This document shows positions 7,258 to 15,622 of a stretch of DNA of 30,354 nucleotides, piece after piece; the stretch's first letter is position 1; each line of letters opens with the position of its first letter. This DNA comes from a virus, in the IMG/VR virus record IMGVR_UViG_3300042521_004180, positions 1 through 30,354 of that record; one strand, given 5' to 3'. The notes under the pieces are model-generated. The model searched no databases and was not told the DNA's origin. It was given only the letters and a program-made list of their open reading frames with translations. A program made the translations under genes and the position numbers.

Positions 7258-7910
7258 TTGGCAGGCGTTTCTATGATTGTCCCACCAAATGTTAAACGAG
7301 TTGCTTCTGTAAGGAGAAAATTTGCCTGTTCTTCGGTAACGGTGTCTTTTGTGGGTGTTGGCTTGCCGTCGCTCCACTGTGTCCACGCAGAACGCAACTG
7401 TTCCTTTTGGTCTTTGCTCAAACCCTTACTTACAGACATGAAGCTTTCCCAGGTCATCTTTGATGGCGAAGGTGGCTCCGAGGCAGTAACTATCTCGGCC
7501 TCCATTACCTGTTCAATTTCGATGGCGTCTTGACTGCGAGCAAGGTAAAGACCCACACCCATTGTCTGCACGGCTTTTTTAAGGGCATCAGAAACAGCGC
7601 CCTTGACCTCGTCGCCAATATCCACTGGTTCGCCCTGCTTGGTCATCTTGATTTTTTGTCCCCCAACACCATCACGCGTTACGGTGTTGCCAGAAATAGT
7701 TGTCACGACAGAAACATGAGCGACAATCGAATTACCAAGTTGTTGCCAGTTCTTTACAGTGAACGACCAGTTTTCAACTCCTAAGATTTTGTTCATGCGA
7801 TTAATAACTTCGCTCACCGGAATGTATGCGAGATTGGCACCACCCTTATTGAGGGAGCGCTCCATTTCTTGTGGAAATGGCTCGGTTAGTTGGGAGTAGA
7901 TGTTTGTCAT
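7254..7910 (-). CDS. Rad52-like single-strand annealing protein
   Basis: This 218-residue recombinase anneals complementary single-stranded DNA. ATG 7910 has AAAGG upstream, and the stop of the preceding gene is two bases away. Residues 20-45 match the Rad52/Rad22 opening (LAYIPVSEVINRMNKILG, then NWSF). The centre has RDGVGGQKIKM and the family core GDEVKGAVSDALKKAVQTMG followed by VGLYLAR. The C-terminal 90 residues are variable and acidic, possibly a linker to single-strand-binding or nuclease partners. The coupled Cas4/RecB-like nuclease supplies the ends, giving a two-protein recombination system like lambda Exo/Bet or RecE/RecT. Confidence 0.9.
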   Translation of the reverse strand: MTNIYSQLTEPFPQEMERSLNKGGANLAYIPVSEVINRMNKILGVENWSFTVKNWQQLGNSIVAHVSVVTTISGNTVTRDGVGGQKIKMTKQGEPVDIGDEVKGAVSDALKKAVQTMGVGLYLARSQDAIEIEQVMEAEIVTASEPPSPSKMTWESFMSVSKGLSKDQKEQLRSAWTQWSDGKPTPTKDTVTEEQANFLLTEATRLTFGGTIIETPAK

Positions 7911-7912
7911 TG

Positions 7913-8431
7913 TTATTTTGCCTTTCGTACGATAATGCTTGTTTTGGATTCGCTCACTTCACAAAAGCTATCTGCAGATACTCCAATTTTGGCAAGTTCT
8001 TTTATTCGCCAGTATGAAACTGCTGCAAAGTCGAGCATCTTTACCATCATGTCCTGTGGGGTCATGATTACCTCTCCAGTATCAAGGTCAACCGCCATGT
8101 CATTGATTCGACTAGCAACATTCTTTGCAAGGCCTTCGTGGTCCCACTTCTTCCTGTCAGAACCACCCTTTTTCTCGATTAAACTTCCGTCGCTAGATGA
8201 CACTTCTGGGACGTTGGCCATTTTGCCAATCATGGAATGACAAACCGAGTCGTACATAACTGACATTTCTGCCTTAAGAGCATGAACGCTTACCATTGCA
8301 TCCGCGACTTCGGAAAGCGGTTCATCGCTCAAACACATTTCCTTGAACAATTTATCCAAAGTCATGAAGTCCTCTGTCATTTTTGCGACAAGTTCTTTAA
8401 ACTCGGACGTAGTGATGTTTTCGTTACTCAT
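7913..8431 (-). CDS. Hypothetical protein (172 aa) ahead of Rad52-like gene
   Basis: No family recognised with certainty. ATG 8431 follows AAGGGG at good spacing. The N-terminal 80 residues form an acidic helical region (FKELVAKMTEDFMTLDKLF). A Ser/Gly/Lys linker follows, and then a second helical part (HEGLAKNVASRINDMAVDL). It ends with basic IIVRKAK. This order resembles small phage proteins carried just upstream of recombination genes, but I cannot assign a reaction. It lies between terminase and the recombination pair and is separated from the terminase by 29 bases. Confidence 0.78.
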   Translation of the reverse strand: MSNENITTSEFKELVAKMTEDFMTLDKLFKEMCLSDEPLSEVADAMVSVHALKAEMSVMYDSVCHSMIGKMANVPEVSSSDGSLIEKKGGSDRKKWDHEGLAKNVASRINDMAVDLDTGEVIMTPQDMMVKMLDFAAVSYWRIKELAKIGVSADSFCEVSESKTSIIVRKAK

Positions 8432-8460
8432 ATATACCCCTTGCTCTAGTTGATACTTTG

Positions 8461-9765
8461 TCAGATGATTATAGACACCGGACGCCGCTGCGGCAACCCC
8501 AAACCAGCTAAAAATGAAAAAGCTCCAACCGCCGAGTCCACCTGGTCGTCGTGGTCACAGGCCTCAGGGAAGGATGAAAATTCGTCGAACCAGTCGGTTA
8601 GCCATGAGCCTCGCACGACACGGACATTGCCATTTGCAACCGCTGCGGAAAAGGGTCGGGAACGGGTTAGCTTGTCTCCAGTGGAGCGTATTCCTTGAAA
8701 ATCATACCCAGGAACGACATATCGGGCATATTGGTCAACTAGGGCCTTTCCAGACGAACCCGGTTCTTGCTCCATCCTGATTGCAACAGAGTGACCATCT
8801 TCATAAGCTGTTTGTGCAATTAGCTGTTCTACTTTTTCGTTTTTAACTCTCTGTCTGCGCACATCCAGAACATAGGCAATGCCCTGGTCGAAAAGCATCA
8901 GTGTTCCAACGGTGTAGTCGGGGTTTGGATTGCTAGACGATGGTTCGGTGGCCGCCAAGTCCCAGAATCTTACGGCACGCGCAGATGACAACACCTGTGG
9001 AACTTCAGAGGAATCAATAACAACAAAATTAGTTCTATCAAAAAGAGTTCCTAAAGTAGTAGCCCACCAGTCGCCCATCTCGAGCCTTCTGCGCTCAATC
9101 GGGTCCAGGGCGGACAGGGCCTGACGATATGAGTCAGCATCGATTCCGGGGTTGTCAGTAAGCATCGACGGAACGAAAATCCTCCCAGAATCCGCTCCCT
9201 CCACGATGAATCTTTGTCTGACCCAGTTGGGTGCTGGGTTTGAAGCCGCCCTCATCCTCAGCGGAACCTTGGAAAGCTCGCCTGTTGCTGGTCGGCGCAA
9301 GCGAGAGAACAGGTATCGATAATCAGATTCCCTGATTTCGGTCACCTCATCCATTCCAATAAATTGAAATTCCGAACCTTTATATCGAAGGTAGTCATTG
9401 GTGTTGTTCAGATACCCGAATGATATTCGAGCCCCAGACGGAAAGGTGGCCACATAGGTGCTGCCATTCCAATGGACTTCGTCATAATTTGAAATCCATG
9501 AGCGGAATCGGTCCATTAGGGCGCCGGGGAGCGCGAGGTCTGCGTAAGTCTTTCTGAAGAGAATCGCTGAATACCCAGGGATGTCAACGTATTGCAGGGC
9601 CGACATGAGTAGGGCTGAACTCTTGCCTCCGCCAGCAGCCCCACCGAATAATGCCTCTATAGAGTAAGAACGCAAAAATACTTTCTGAGTTATGGATGGC
9701 GCCTCAGGACAATAAAGCGGTTCCTTCGGTTTTAGATATTCGAGAACTTTGTCCCAATTCGTCAT
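8461..9765 (-). CDS. terL: Terminase large subunit
   Basis: This is the ATPase-nuclease motor that packages DNA through the portal. ATG 9765 is used, with an AGG about nine bases upstream. The ATPase has Walker A GGAAGGGKSS (41-50), an Arg-rich strand after it (ILFRKTYADL), Walker B FQFIGMDE (D139, E140) and a coupling motif RAASNPAP (173-179). The C-terminal RNase H-like nuclease shows RFWDLAAT (D269), EQEPGSSGK (E332/E334) and DHDDQVD (404-410). Length (434 aa) is normal to slightly short. No small subunit is recognised. The gene is divergent from the portal arm, unlike the common terS-terL-portal order. Confidence 0.95.
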   Translation of the reverse strand: MTNWDKVLEYLKPKEPLYCPEAPSITQKVFLRSYSIEALFGGAAGGGKSSALLMSALQYVDIPGYSAILFRKTYADLALPGALMDRFRSWISNYDEVHWNGSTYVATFPSGARISFGYLNNTNDYLRYKGSEFQFIGMDEVTEIRESDYRYLFSRLRRPATGELSKVPLRMRAASNPAPNWVRQRFIVEGADSGRIFVPSMLTDNPGIDADSYRQALSALDPIERRRLEMGDWWATTLGTLFDRTNFVVIDSSEVPQVLSSARAVRFWDLAATEPSSSNPNPDYTVGTLMLFDQGIAYVLDVRRQRVKNEKVEQLIAQTAYEDGHSVAIRMEQEPGSSGKALVDQYARYVVPGYDFQGIRSTGDKLTRSRPFSAAVANGNVRVVRGSWLTDWFDEFSSFPEACDHDDQVDSAVGAFSFLAGLGLPQRRPVSIII

Positions 9766-9844
9766 TTATAAGCCTGCTCTCTGCCGAGAATGATAAACCA
9801 TACTAGTATTAAATTATGCAATGTTCTGTTTTTGATGAGGAGAC
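9766..9844. promoter_or_regulatory. Divergent intergenic region between terL and right arm
   Basis: This 79-base AT-rich gap separates the two arms, so promoters for both are expected here. A perfect palindrome TACTAGTA (9801-9808) lies in the middle. Rightward, TAGTAT could serve as a -10; leftward, TTGCAT with a downstream GTTTAT gives a poor -35/-10 pair at 17 bases. Neither matches consensus well, so this is mainly an inference from gene orientation. Confidence 0.35.
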
Positions 9845-10009
9845 ATGAAAATAGTACAATGGTTTACTAGGGCAAGAGCTGCCAATCTCCTTATGGGGTC
9901 ATTTATAATTATGACTACAACAGGTGCGTTTATTTTTAGCATTCCGGTCGGATTCGTAGTGGCTGGCGTGTGCTGTGGGGCTGTTGGCCTGCTGCTCGGA
10001 CTGGATTAA
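9845..10009 (+). CDS. Small two-helix membrane protein (54 aa)
   Basis: This is a short gene: ATG 9845, stop TAA 10007-10009, with GAGGAG just ahead (tight spacing) and the portal start nine bases downstream. A basic N-terminus (Arg at 9 and 11) is followed by a hydrophobic run at about 15-31 (LLMGSFIIMTTTGAFIF) and a second at about 33-52 (PVGFVVAGVCCGAVGLLLGL). This matches a two-pass inner-membrane protein. Its place as first gene of the right arm, before the portal, does not match the usual holin position. Holin, accessory lysis or superinfection-exclusion protein are all possible. Length and ribosome site support it as real. Confidence 0.65.
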   Translation: MKIVQWFTRARAANLLMGSFIIMTTTGAFIFSIPVGFVVAGVCCGAVGLLLGLD

Positions 10010-10018
10010 TCATAAAAC

Positions 10019-12307
10019 ATGGCTTGGAACTCAACCAATAACAAATCTGCTTCATCGTCAGGGCAAAAGTCCGCTATTGGACCTGGCGCCCCAGTTGCAT
10101 ACAACACCGGTCTTCAAGGCAAACCCTATAGGGACTCTTGGGATATCGAACGTGCATACAGAGAGGGAATGCAGAAGGTCACATGGGTTAATAGGTGTAT
10201 TGACGCAATAGCAGGAAACCAAGCAAGACTTCCAGCAATACTCCGCGAAGACAATTCTCCAGACGGAAAAATTGTAAAAAATAACAGAGACCATAAAATT
10301 CTCAATTTGCTAAACACTAAAGCAAATATTGGCGAAAACTCTTTTGTATTCAGATACAGGCTTTCTTCTCAGCTACTCATGTCAACCAGGGGTGCATTTA
10401 TTGAGAAGGTCAGAGGGAGAAATGGTGGAGTCATAGCGCTACACCTTCTTCCACCGCAACACACATCCCCAATTCCAGATGCAAAAAATTTCATTGCAGG
10501 TTTTGAAGTGGACATGCGGAACGGCACTAAAGCAATTCTAAAACCGCAAGATGTCATATGGATTCGCAAGCCTCACCCCCTAGACCCATATCTGTCACTG
10601 ACTCCACTTGAATCAGCTGGTGTCGCTATTGAAATAGAAAATCTTTCAAAAATTTATAACAGGAATTTCCTGCTCAACGACGGCAGGCCGGGTGGTTTGC
10701 TTGTTGTGCGAGGGGAAATAGATGACGACGACAAAGATGAATTGCGTAGTCGTTTCCGTGGAAATATAAATCGCGCCGGTGCAGTGACTGTTGTCTCATC
10801 AGACGAAGGTGTCGACTATGTGGACACTGGCTCAAATCCTCGTGACGCCAACTATATCCAGATGCGACAAATCACCAAAGAAGAAATTCTTGCTTCCTTC
10901 GGAGTTCCAGAGTCAGTCATCGGCAATGCATCAGGAAGAACTTTCAGTAATGCCGCAGAAGAGCATCGAGTGTTTTGGAATGAAACAATGCTGCCGCACA
11001 TGGAGCTGATTGGGCGCGGCCTAGATGAGCTAGATGATGAGTACTACATTGACTTTGACACTTCGGAAGTTCCAATTCTTGTTCTTTACAAGCAAGAAAG
11101 AGAACGTTATTTGCTTGATGAATTTCAGAACGGTCTCATTAGTGGAAATGAATACAGAAGAGAAACGGGTCGAAAGAAAATTGATTCCGACCTAATGCAA
11201 GCAATGCTTGCCAATCCAAACCTCACGCCGATTGGATACACCGATAAGAAGTTTGATTCAACACAACAGGCAGCACAAATGGCGGCTGCGGGTGGCGCGC
11301 AGCCGGGAATGCCCGGTGTTGCGGCGGCAGGAATGGTTCCAGATGGACAACCACCAGCACCCGGACAAGAACCCACAGGGCAACCAGAACAGCCGGCTGC
11401 GCCAGGTGAGATACCTGCTCAATTAGTTAATTTTAATGAAAAACCGAGCACCATGACTGAAGCGCTTGCCGCAGAAGGACAGGGGCAGCAGCAACCAGTG
11501 ATGGCTTCGCCGACCGCACTATCAGCGTTTGATAACGGAATGCAGTTCAAGTCTGCCAATAAAGAACTTTCTGAGTGGGAGCAAAAAGCCGTTGAAAACG
11601 CGGACCGATGGGTTGAAATTCTTGATAGAAATGTTGAAAGATTCATGGAGCGACAGCAGCGTGTCGTGATGGAAAAAGCTTCTGGAGCAAAATCAAAAAA
11701 ACTAATCACCTCTGGCACCTTGACTGTAGAAAACATCTTTGATGAGCAGGTCTGGAATAAGCAGCTTGAAGAAGATGTAAAGCCAGTTATCGCAGGTATT
11801 TCTGCTGATGCCACGCGATTGGTGAGCGAACAAGCAGGAATGCCCGCGGACGAAAACTCAGAAGAGATGCAACAAGATATCGAATCGCAGATGGAGCGAA
11901 TGAAGAAAATAAATTCAACAACCAAAGATGAAATAGCTTCAGCAATTCTTATCGCTCTTGCTCTTGCCGATGACGAGGATAGGGTTGGAATGTTGAAAGC
12001 AGCCTTGCTCGCAATATTCATGAACCTGCTTTCGAAGCGCCGCAGGATAATCGCGGAACATGAGTCCCAAACTGCCTATAACTCTGGCGTTTATCATGCT
12101 GCCAAAGGGATAGGCGCATCGACGAAGACCTGGATTGCAAATAAGGATGCTCAGGTCAGGCCGGAACATAGATTGCTCGACGGAAATACAACATCGATTG
12201 ATTCGGCGTTTAGTGTTTCAGGCAAGGACATTAGATTCCCAGGAGACCCACTGGCTCCGCCGCACCTAACAATTAACTGCAGGTGCAGACTGTCGTTCTC
12301 AATCTGA
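10019..12307 (+). CDS. Portal protein fused to MuF-like minor head domain
   Basis: The portal forms the ring at the capsid vertex through which DNA passes. ATG 10019 follows the small membrane gene by nine bases. There is no clear ribosome site, so it may be coupled. Residues about 30-400 are an HK97/SPP1-type portal core: WVNRCIDAIAG, a clip region with LHLLPPQHTSPIP, then QDVIWIRKPHPLDPYLSLTPLESA, a GSNPRDANYIQMR stretch, and FGVPESVIGNASGRTFSNAAEE. A low-complexity Gln/Pro/Gly/Ala linker (about 415-490) leads to a C-terminal Mu gpF domain: HESQTAYNSGVYHAAK, a VRPEHRLLDG turn and HLTINCRCRLSF at the end. At 762 residues it is a genuine fusion of two normally separate proteins, seen in some phages. 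Confidence 0.9.
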   Translation: MAWNSTNNKSASSSGQKSAIGPGAPVAYNTGLQGKPYRDSWDIERAYREGMQKVTWVNRCIDAIAGNQARLPAILREDNSPDGKIVKNNRDHKILNLLNTKANIGENSFVFRYRLSSQLLMSTRGAFIEKVRGRNGGVIALHLLPPQHTSPIPDAKNFIAGFEVDMRNGTKAILKPQDVIWIRKPHPLDPYLSLTPLESAGVAIEIENLSKIYNRNFLLNDGRPGGLLVVRGEIDDDDKDELRSRFRGNINRAGAVTVVSSDEGVDYVDTGSNPRDANYIQMRQITKEEILASFGVPESVIGNASGRTFSNAAEEHRVFWNETMLPHMELIGRGLDELDDEYYIDFDTSEVPILVLYKQERERYLLDEFQNGLISGNEYRRETGRKKIDSDLMQAMLANPNLTPIGYTDKKFDSTQQAAQMAAAGGAQPGMPGVAAAGMVPDGQPPAPGQEPTGQPEQPAAPGEIPAQLVNFNEKPSTMTEALAAEGQGQQQPVMASPTALSAFDNGMQFKSANKELSEWEQKAVENADRWVEILDRNVERFMERQQRVVMEKASGAKSKKLITSGTLTVENIFDEQVWNKQLEEDVKPVIAGISADATRLVSEQAGMPADENSEEMQQDIESQMERMKKINSTTKDEIASAILIALALADDEDRVGMLKAALLAIFMNLLSKRRRIIAEHESQTAYNSGVYHAAKGIGASTKTWIANKDAQVRPEHRLLDGNTTSIDSAFSVSGKDIRFPGDPLAPPHLTINCRCRLSFSI

Positions 12308-12353
12308 CTTTACTAAAACTCGAGAATAGTTTCGCCAGAACTGTCTCATAATT

Positions 12354-12371
12354 GTTTATCATTGGATAAAC
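12354..12371. promoter_or_regulatory. Perfect hairpin upstream of protease gene
   Basis: GTTTATC (12354-12360) and GATAAAC (12365-12371) form a perfect seven-base inverted repeat with a four-base loop. It lies 20 bases before the protease start, just ahead of its GGAAAG ribosome site. An operator, an mRNA leader stem or an RNase processing site are possible. CATAAT (12347-12352) beside it could be a -10, but no matching -35 is visible. Confidence 0.4.
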
Positions 12372-12391
12372 ACTATGGAAAGCGCCACAAC

Positions 12392-15247
12392 ATGAGCAAT
12401 ATTGCCAATGACTTTACTGAAACTCAATACAAAGCGATTCCTGGGCAAATCAACACGATTGAATCAAAGGGAATAGTTGAGTGTTTTGTTGCGGGCATTG
12501 GCAATAAGGACAGCGTAGGGGACATATGCCTACCTGGTTGCTTCAATGGCTCTCTTGGACGACGCAAGCCTCGCGTTGTATGGGGCCACAACTGGAACGA
12601 ACCAATTGGAAAAGTTCTTGAAATTTACGAAGTTGGACCAAACGACCCACGTCTTCCAGCGAAGATGAAAGCCAATGGTATTGGTGGTTTGTTTGCCAAA
12701 GTACAGTTCAACCTTGCTTCAGAACGTGGTCGCGAAGCATTCGCAAACGTAAAATTTTTTGGTGAAGAGCAAGAGTGGTCAATTGGGTACAAGACTTTGG
12801 ACGCAGTATTCGACACAACAAAGCAAGCCAACATGCTCAAAGAAGTTGAACTATACGAAGTCAGCCCTGTATTGCATGGAGCAAATCAGCTCACAGGAAC
12901 AATTTCAATCAAGTCAGATAAGCAAAACGAAGAAGTCAAGGGCGGACCTTGTTGGGATGGCTACAAGCAGGTTGGGATGAAGAGGGGCAAGAATGGAAAT
13001 ATGGTTCCAAACTGTGTTCCCATTGAGGAAAAAGGAGAAAAGCTCAGGGACCCAAAGGGCGGCCTTACTGCTGCTGGTCGCGCACACTTCAAGCGCACCG
13101 AAGGGGCAAATCTGAAGCCAGGAGTTAAGGGAGCAGCAAATACGCCAGAAAAAATGCGCAGAAAAGGTTCTTTCCTAACTCGCTTCTTCACTAATCCATC
13201 TGGGCCAATGAAGGATGAAAAGGGTCGCCCAACACGCCTTGCGCTTTCTGCAGCCGCATGGGGTGAGCCGGTACCACAGGATGCTTCTGATGCAGCAAAA
13301 CTCGCAGCGAAAGGACGTCGCATGCTTGAGCGTTATGAGAATTCAAAGAAGAAGTCAAGTGAGGTTGAGATGGAAGAAAAAAATATTTCAATCTATTCCA
13401 TCGCGAACCCATCCGAAAATCCAACAATGGGAAGAATGGGTTCAATCGCAAAAGCAATTTCAACTCACTTTGGTGGTGAAGTCGCCGTCCGCGAAGCAGA
13501 CAGCAACAACGTTGTGTTTGACCTCATGAAAGACGGAATGGTTGAGACAATGCGCGCTGCGTACCACACACCAAATGAGTCAGATTTCATGTTTGGCCCA
13601 GCCCAAAAGGTTAGAGTCGAAACAATTTATCTTCCAGTTGATTCAAACGGAGAAACATCTGGAGCACCAATACCAAAAAGTCCGAACATGCTCGCTGCGC
13701 CGAAGCCGGGAGGGTGCGGATGTGGTGGAGCGTGCGGTGGAAAGTCCGACCCATTTTCAAGTTGGGAAGAGTTCAAGAACAACAACCCGGGTGTCCATCT
13801 TTTCATCAAGACAGAAAACATGGAGATGTACGAAGTAGCGAATAACGTTTCTGAGTATCACGGTTTTGACGTCGAGCTACTCGCCGATGGATTTGTTGTT
13901 CCAAACATCGATTGGTACGAAAAAGACGCGCGAAATGCTGTGATAACAGCAATTGAGAACGTTGAACAAAAGGCCATTGCAAGAGCCGCGCGCAGCGCTC
14001 GTGGTATTGGCCGTTCGGCAAGGAGAATGGTTAATCCATCAGAGTTCGATGGAGATGGTGACGGATTCAGAACTGGGCGCGATGGTAGGGATAATGTTCC
14101 ATACAAGAAGCCAAAGGCACCAAAGATGATGCCACCACGAACCGTTCCTCAAGAAGTTCCAGAACGAGAAGAAAAACCACTCAGAATCCCTAAGCCAAAT
14201 GAAATCCCTCGACCAGCACCAGCACCACAGCCGGCTCCCGCACCAGCCCCCGCTCCGTCGGTCCCAACGAGGGTTCCGGAAAGACCCGGTGTTCCTGCAA
14301 CCATCACAGGTCGCATGGGTAAGGCAAACGATGTGAGAAACGGCAAATTTGACGCAGCCATATACAAAGAAAGAATGACTGGAGCATCCCTTGAGGATGT
14401 AGCAAAAAAATACGGCGTAGAAAGAATTGACATCCGTCGAGCCGAACAGCGCCATATGGCTCAAGAAAGAAAACGAACATCTGCCAAAATATCGACACTA
14501 ATGGCCACGGCTCAAGAAAGAATTTCCGCAAGAAAAGGCCCTGTGTCCAAAAAACAGACCAAGAAAGATTTGGAACTCGGCAGAGAAATGGACGCTGAGC
14601 TAACTCGACTTGCGCTCAACAACGGAGTCACCAATGAAGAAGCAGAAAAGATTGCAGCAACCATAAACAGATTAATAGAGCCCGCCATGAAAGTAGGCGG
14701 ACCGCTGTCTTCCAGGGGAACCAGAAGAAGAACGGTTTTGAGCATGTTGAGAGATATGGAAAATGACCCAAACAGCCCTTCTGGAGCCCCAGAAAGAGCC
14801 AAAGAACGGGCAATTCAAAGGGTGGCTGAAGTAAACGAAATGACAGTGGCTCAAGCCAGACGGGCAATAAGACAAGAACTAGCGGCAGAAAGAATGAGAA
14901 CCGCTGCCAATCAGCTTAGAAATAGGAGAAAGTCACTCTCTTCTGTATATGTTTCAGTTTCGGAAGGCAATGACATTTCCGTCAAAACTGCTCTGCAAAG
15001 CACGATTCATGATTCCATTCTCATCAAGGTTGAGCCTCAGCTCATATCGCAAGTAAAACAAGCGGTTGACACTGTTGCTGAATACCACGGCGTACATATT
15101 TCTCGTGCCGAAAATGGAATTAACGTATTCGGAGCGCATGAATTGAATGATGACTCGATTGAGGCTATTTCTCGCGCGATATATGCGTCGTATGTGGATA
15201 GCAATATTGAAGACATCGAAATGGACAGAATTTTCTCGAAGAGATAA
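12392..15247 (+). CDS. HK97-type prohead protease with long multidomain C-terminal extension
   Basis: The first 175 residues are an S78-type prohead maturation protease: H66 in VVWGHNWNEPIG, S130 in EWSIGYK, and an acidic partner in ELYEVSPVLHGAN. A TTG lies ten codons upstream, but ATG 12392 has GGAAAG at good spacing. The rest (to residue 951) is unusual. Residues 185-210 hold a CWDGYKQ...PNCVP Cys-pair motif. Residues 223-316 match a conserved module I recall as DUF6321 (RRKGSFLTRFF, then LALSAAAWGEPVP). There are Gly/Cys-rich turns, an EF-hand-like loop (DGDGDGFRTGRD, 553-564), a Pro/Ala linker (600-635), a TGRM motif at 642, helical regions, and two similar modules containing EYHG (about 468-520 and 865-940). 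The long tail may serve as a scaffold-like or packaged protein. Confidence 0.88.
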   Translation: MSNIANDFTETQYKAIPGQINTIESKGIVECFVAGIGNKDSVGDICLPGCFNGSLGRRKPRVVWGHNWNEPIGKVLEIYEVGPNDPRLPAKMKANGIGGLFAKVQFNLASERGREAFANVKFFGEEQEWSIGYKTLDAVFDTTKQANMLKEVELYEVSPVLHGANQLTGTISIKSDKQNEEVKGGPCWDGYKQVGMKRGKNGNMVPNCVPIEEKGEKLRDPKGGLTAAGRAHFKRTEGANLKPGVKGAANTPEKMRRKGSFLTRFFTNPSGPMKDEKGRPTRLALSAAAWGEPVPQDASDAAKLAAKGRRMLERYENSKKKSSEVEMEEKNISIYSIANPSENPTMGRMGSIAKAISTHFGGEVAVREADSNNVVFDLMKDGMVETMRAAYHTPNESDFMFGPAQKVRVETIYLPVDSNGETSGAPIPKSPNMLAAPKPGGCGCGGACGGKSDPFSSWEEFKNNNPGVHLFIKTENMEMYEVANNVSEYHGFDVELLADGFVVPNIDWYEKDARNAVITAIENVEQKAIARAARSARGIGRSARRMVNPSEFDGDGDGFRTGRDGRDNVPYKKPKAPKMMPPRTVPQEVPEREEKPLRIPKPNEIPRPAPAPQPAPAPAPAPSVPTRVPERPGVPATITGRMGKANDVRNGKFDAAIYKERMTGASLEDVAKKYGVERIDIRRAEQRHMAQERKRTSAKISTLMATAQERISARKGPVSKKQTKKDLELGREMDAELTRLALNNGVTNEEAEKIAATINRLIEPAMKVGGPLSSRGTRRRTVLSMLRDMENDPNSPSGAPERAKERAIQRVAEVNEMTVAQARRAIRQELAAERMRTAANQLRNRRKSLSSVYVSVSEGNDISVKTALQSTIHDSILIKVEPQLISQVKQAVDTVAEYHGVHISRAENGINVFGAHELNDDSIEAISRAIYASYVDSNIEDIEMDRIFSKR

Positions 15248-15250
15248 TTC

Positions 15251-15622
15251 ATGGCTTCAGATTTTTTAAGTCACCTTGCTCGATTGCGCGACAGCGCCAT
15301 AGTGAATCACGACATGAAGTCTGTCAATAAATATAATGATGCAATCGACGACTTTTTGGAACTTAGCAAAAAACAGGAAAATTCGATTGCTCCTCGAATT
15401 GCAAAAAAGAAGTCATCTCGCTTCACTGTTAGCAAGCGGAGACCAAACGTCAGCCGTGAATCCTCTTCTATGGGTTATGCTAAACCTATACATAATCAAC
15501 GGATTTTAAGTAAATACAACTGCATGGTTACCGGAGAAAAGCGCATGAATCCATGCGCTGGCTGTAGTAACGTACAAGGTTGTATTTCCAATTCAATGCA
15601 GTACAAGGAGCACCAAGCATGA
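15251..15622 (+). CDS. Hypothetical protein with C-terminal four-cysteine motif (123 aa)
   Basis: No family recognised. ATG 15251 is three bases after the protease stop, with AGAGA upstream. Its stop overlaps the next start as ATGA. The first 50 residues are helical (FLSHLARLRD, then KYNDAIDDFLEL), followed by a Lys/Ser-rich tract (KKKSSRFTVSKRR). The C-terminus has four Cys (C-x10-C-x2-C-x6-C in the NPCAGCSNVQGC region), probably a zinc site. Very basic middle and zinc-like end suggest a small nucleic-acid or protein-binding factor made together with the acidic protein that follows. Confidence 0.72.
   Translation: MASDFLSHLARLRDSAIVNHDMKSVNKYNDAIDDFLELSKKQENSIAPRIAKKKSSRFTVSKRRPNVSRESSSMGYAKPIHNQRILSKYNCMVTGEKRMNPCAGCSNVQGCISNSMQYKEHQA

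Noticed and set aside
7258-7386. Upstream extension of the nuclease gene
   Set aside because: The extension lies within the Rad52-like gene and reads as an Arg/His-rich shadow; the GTGA overlap at 7257 fits the operon better.
11419-12021. 200-aa open frame on the minus strand
   Set aside because: It overlaps the MuF half of the portal gene entirely and has no ribosome site or known motif.
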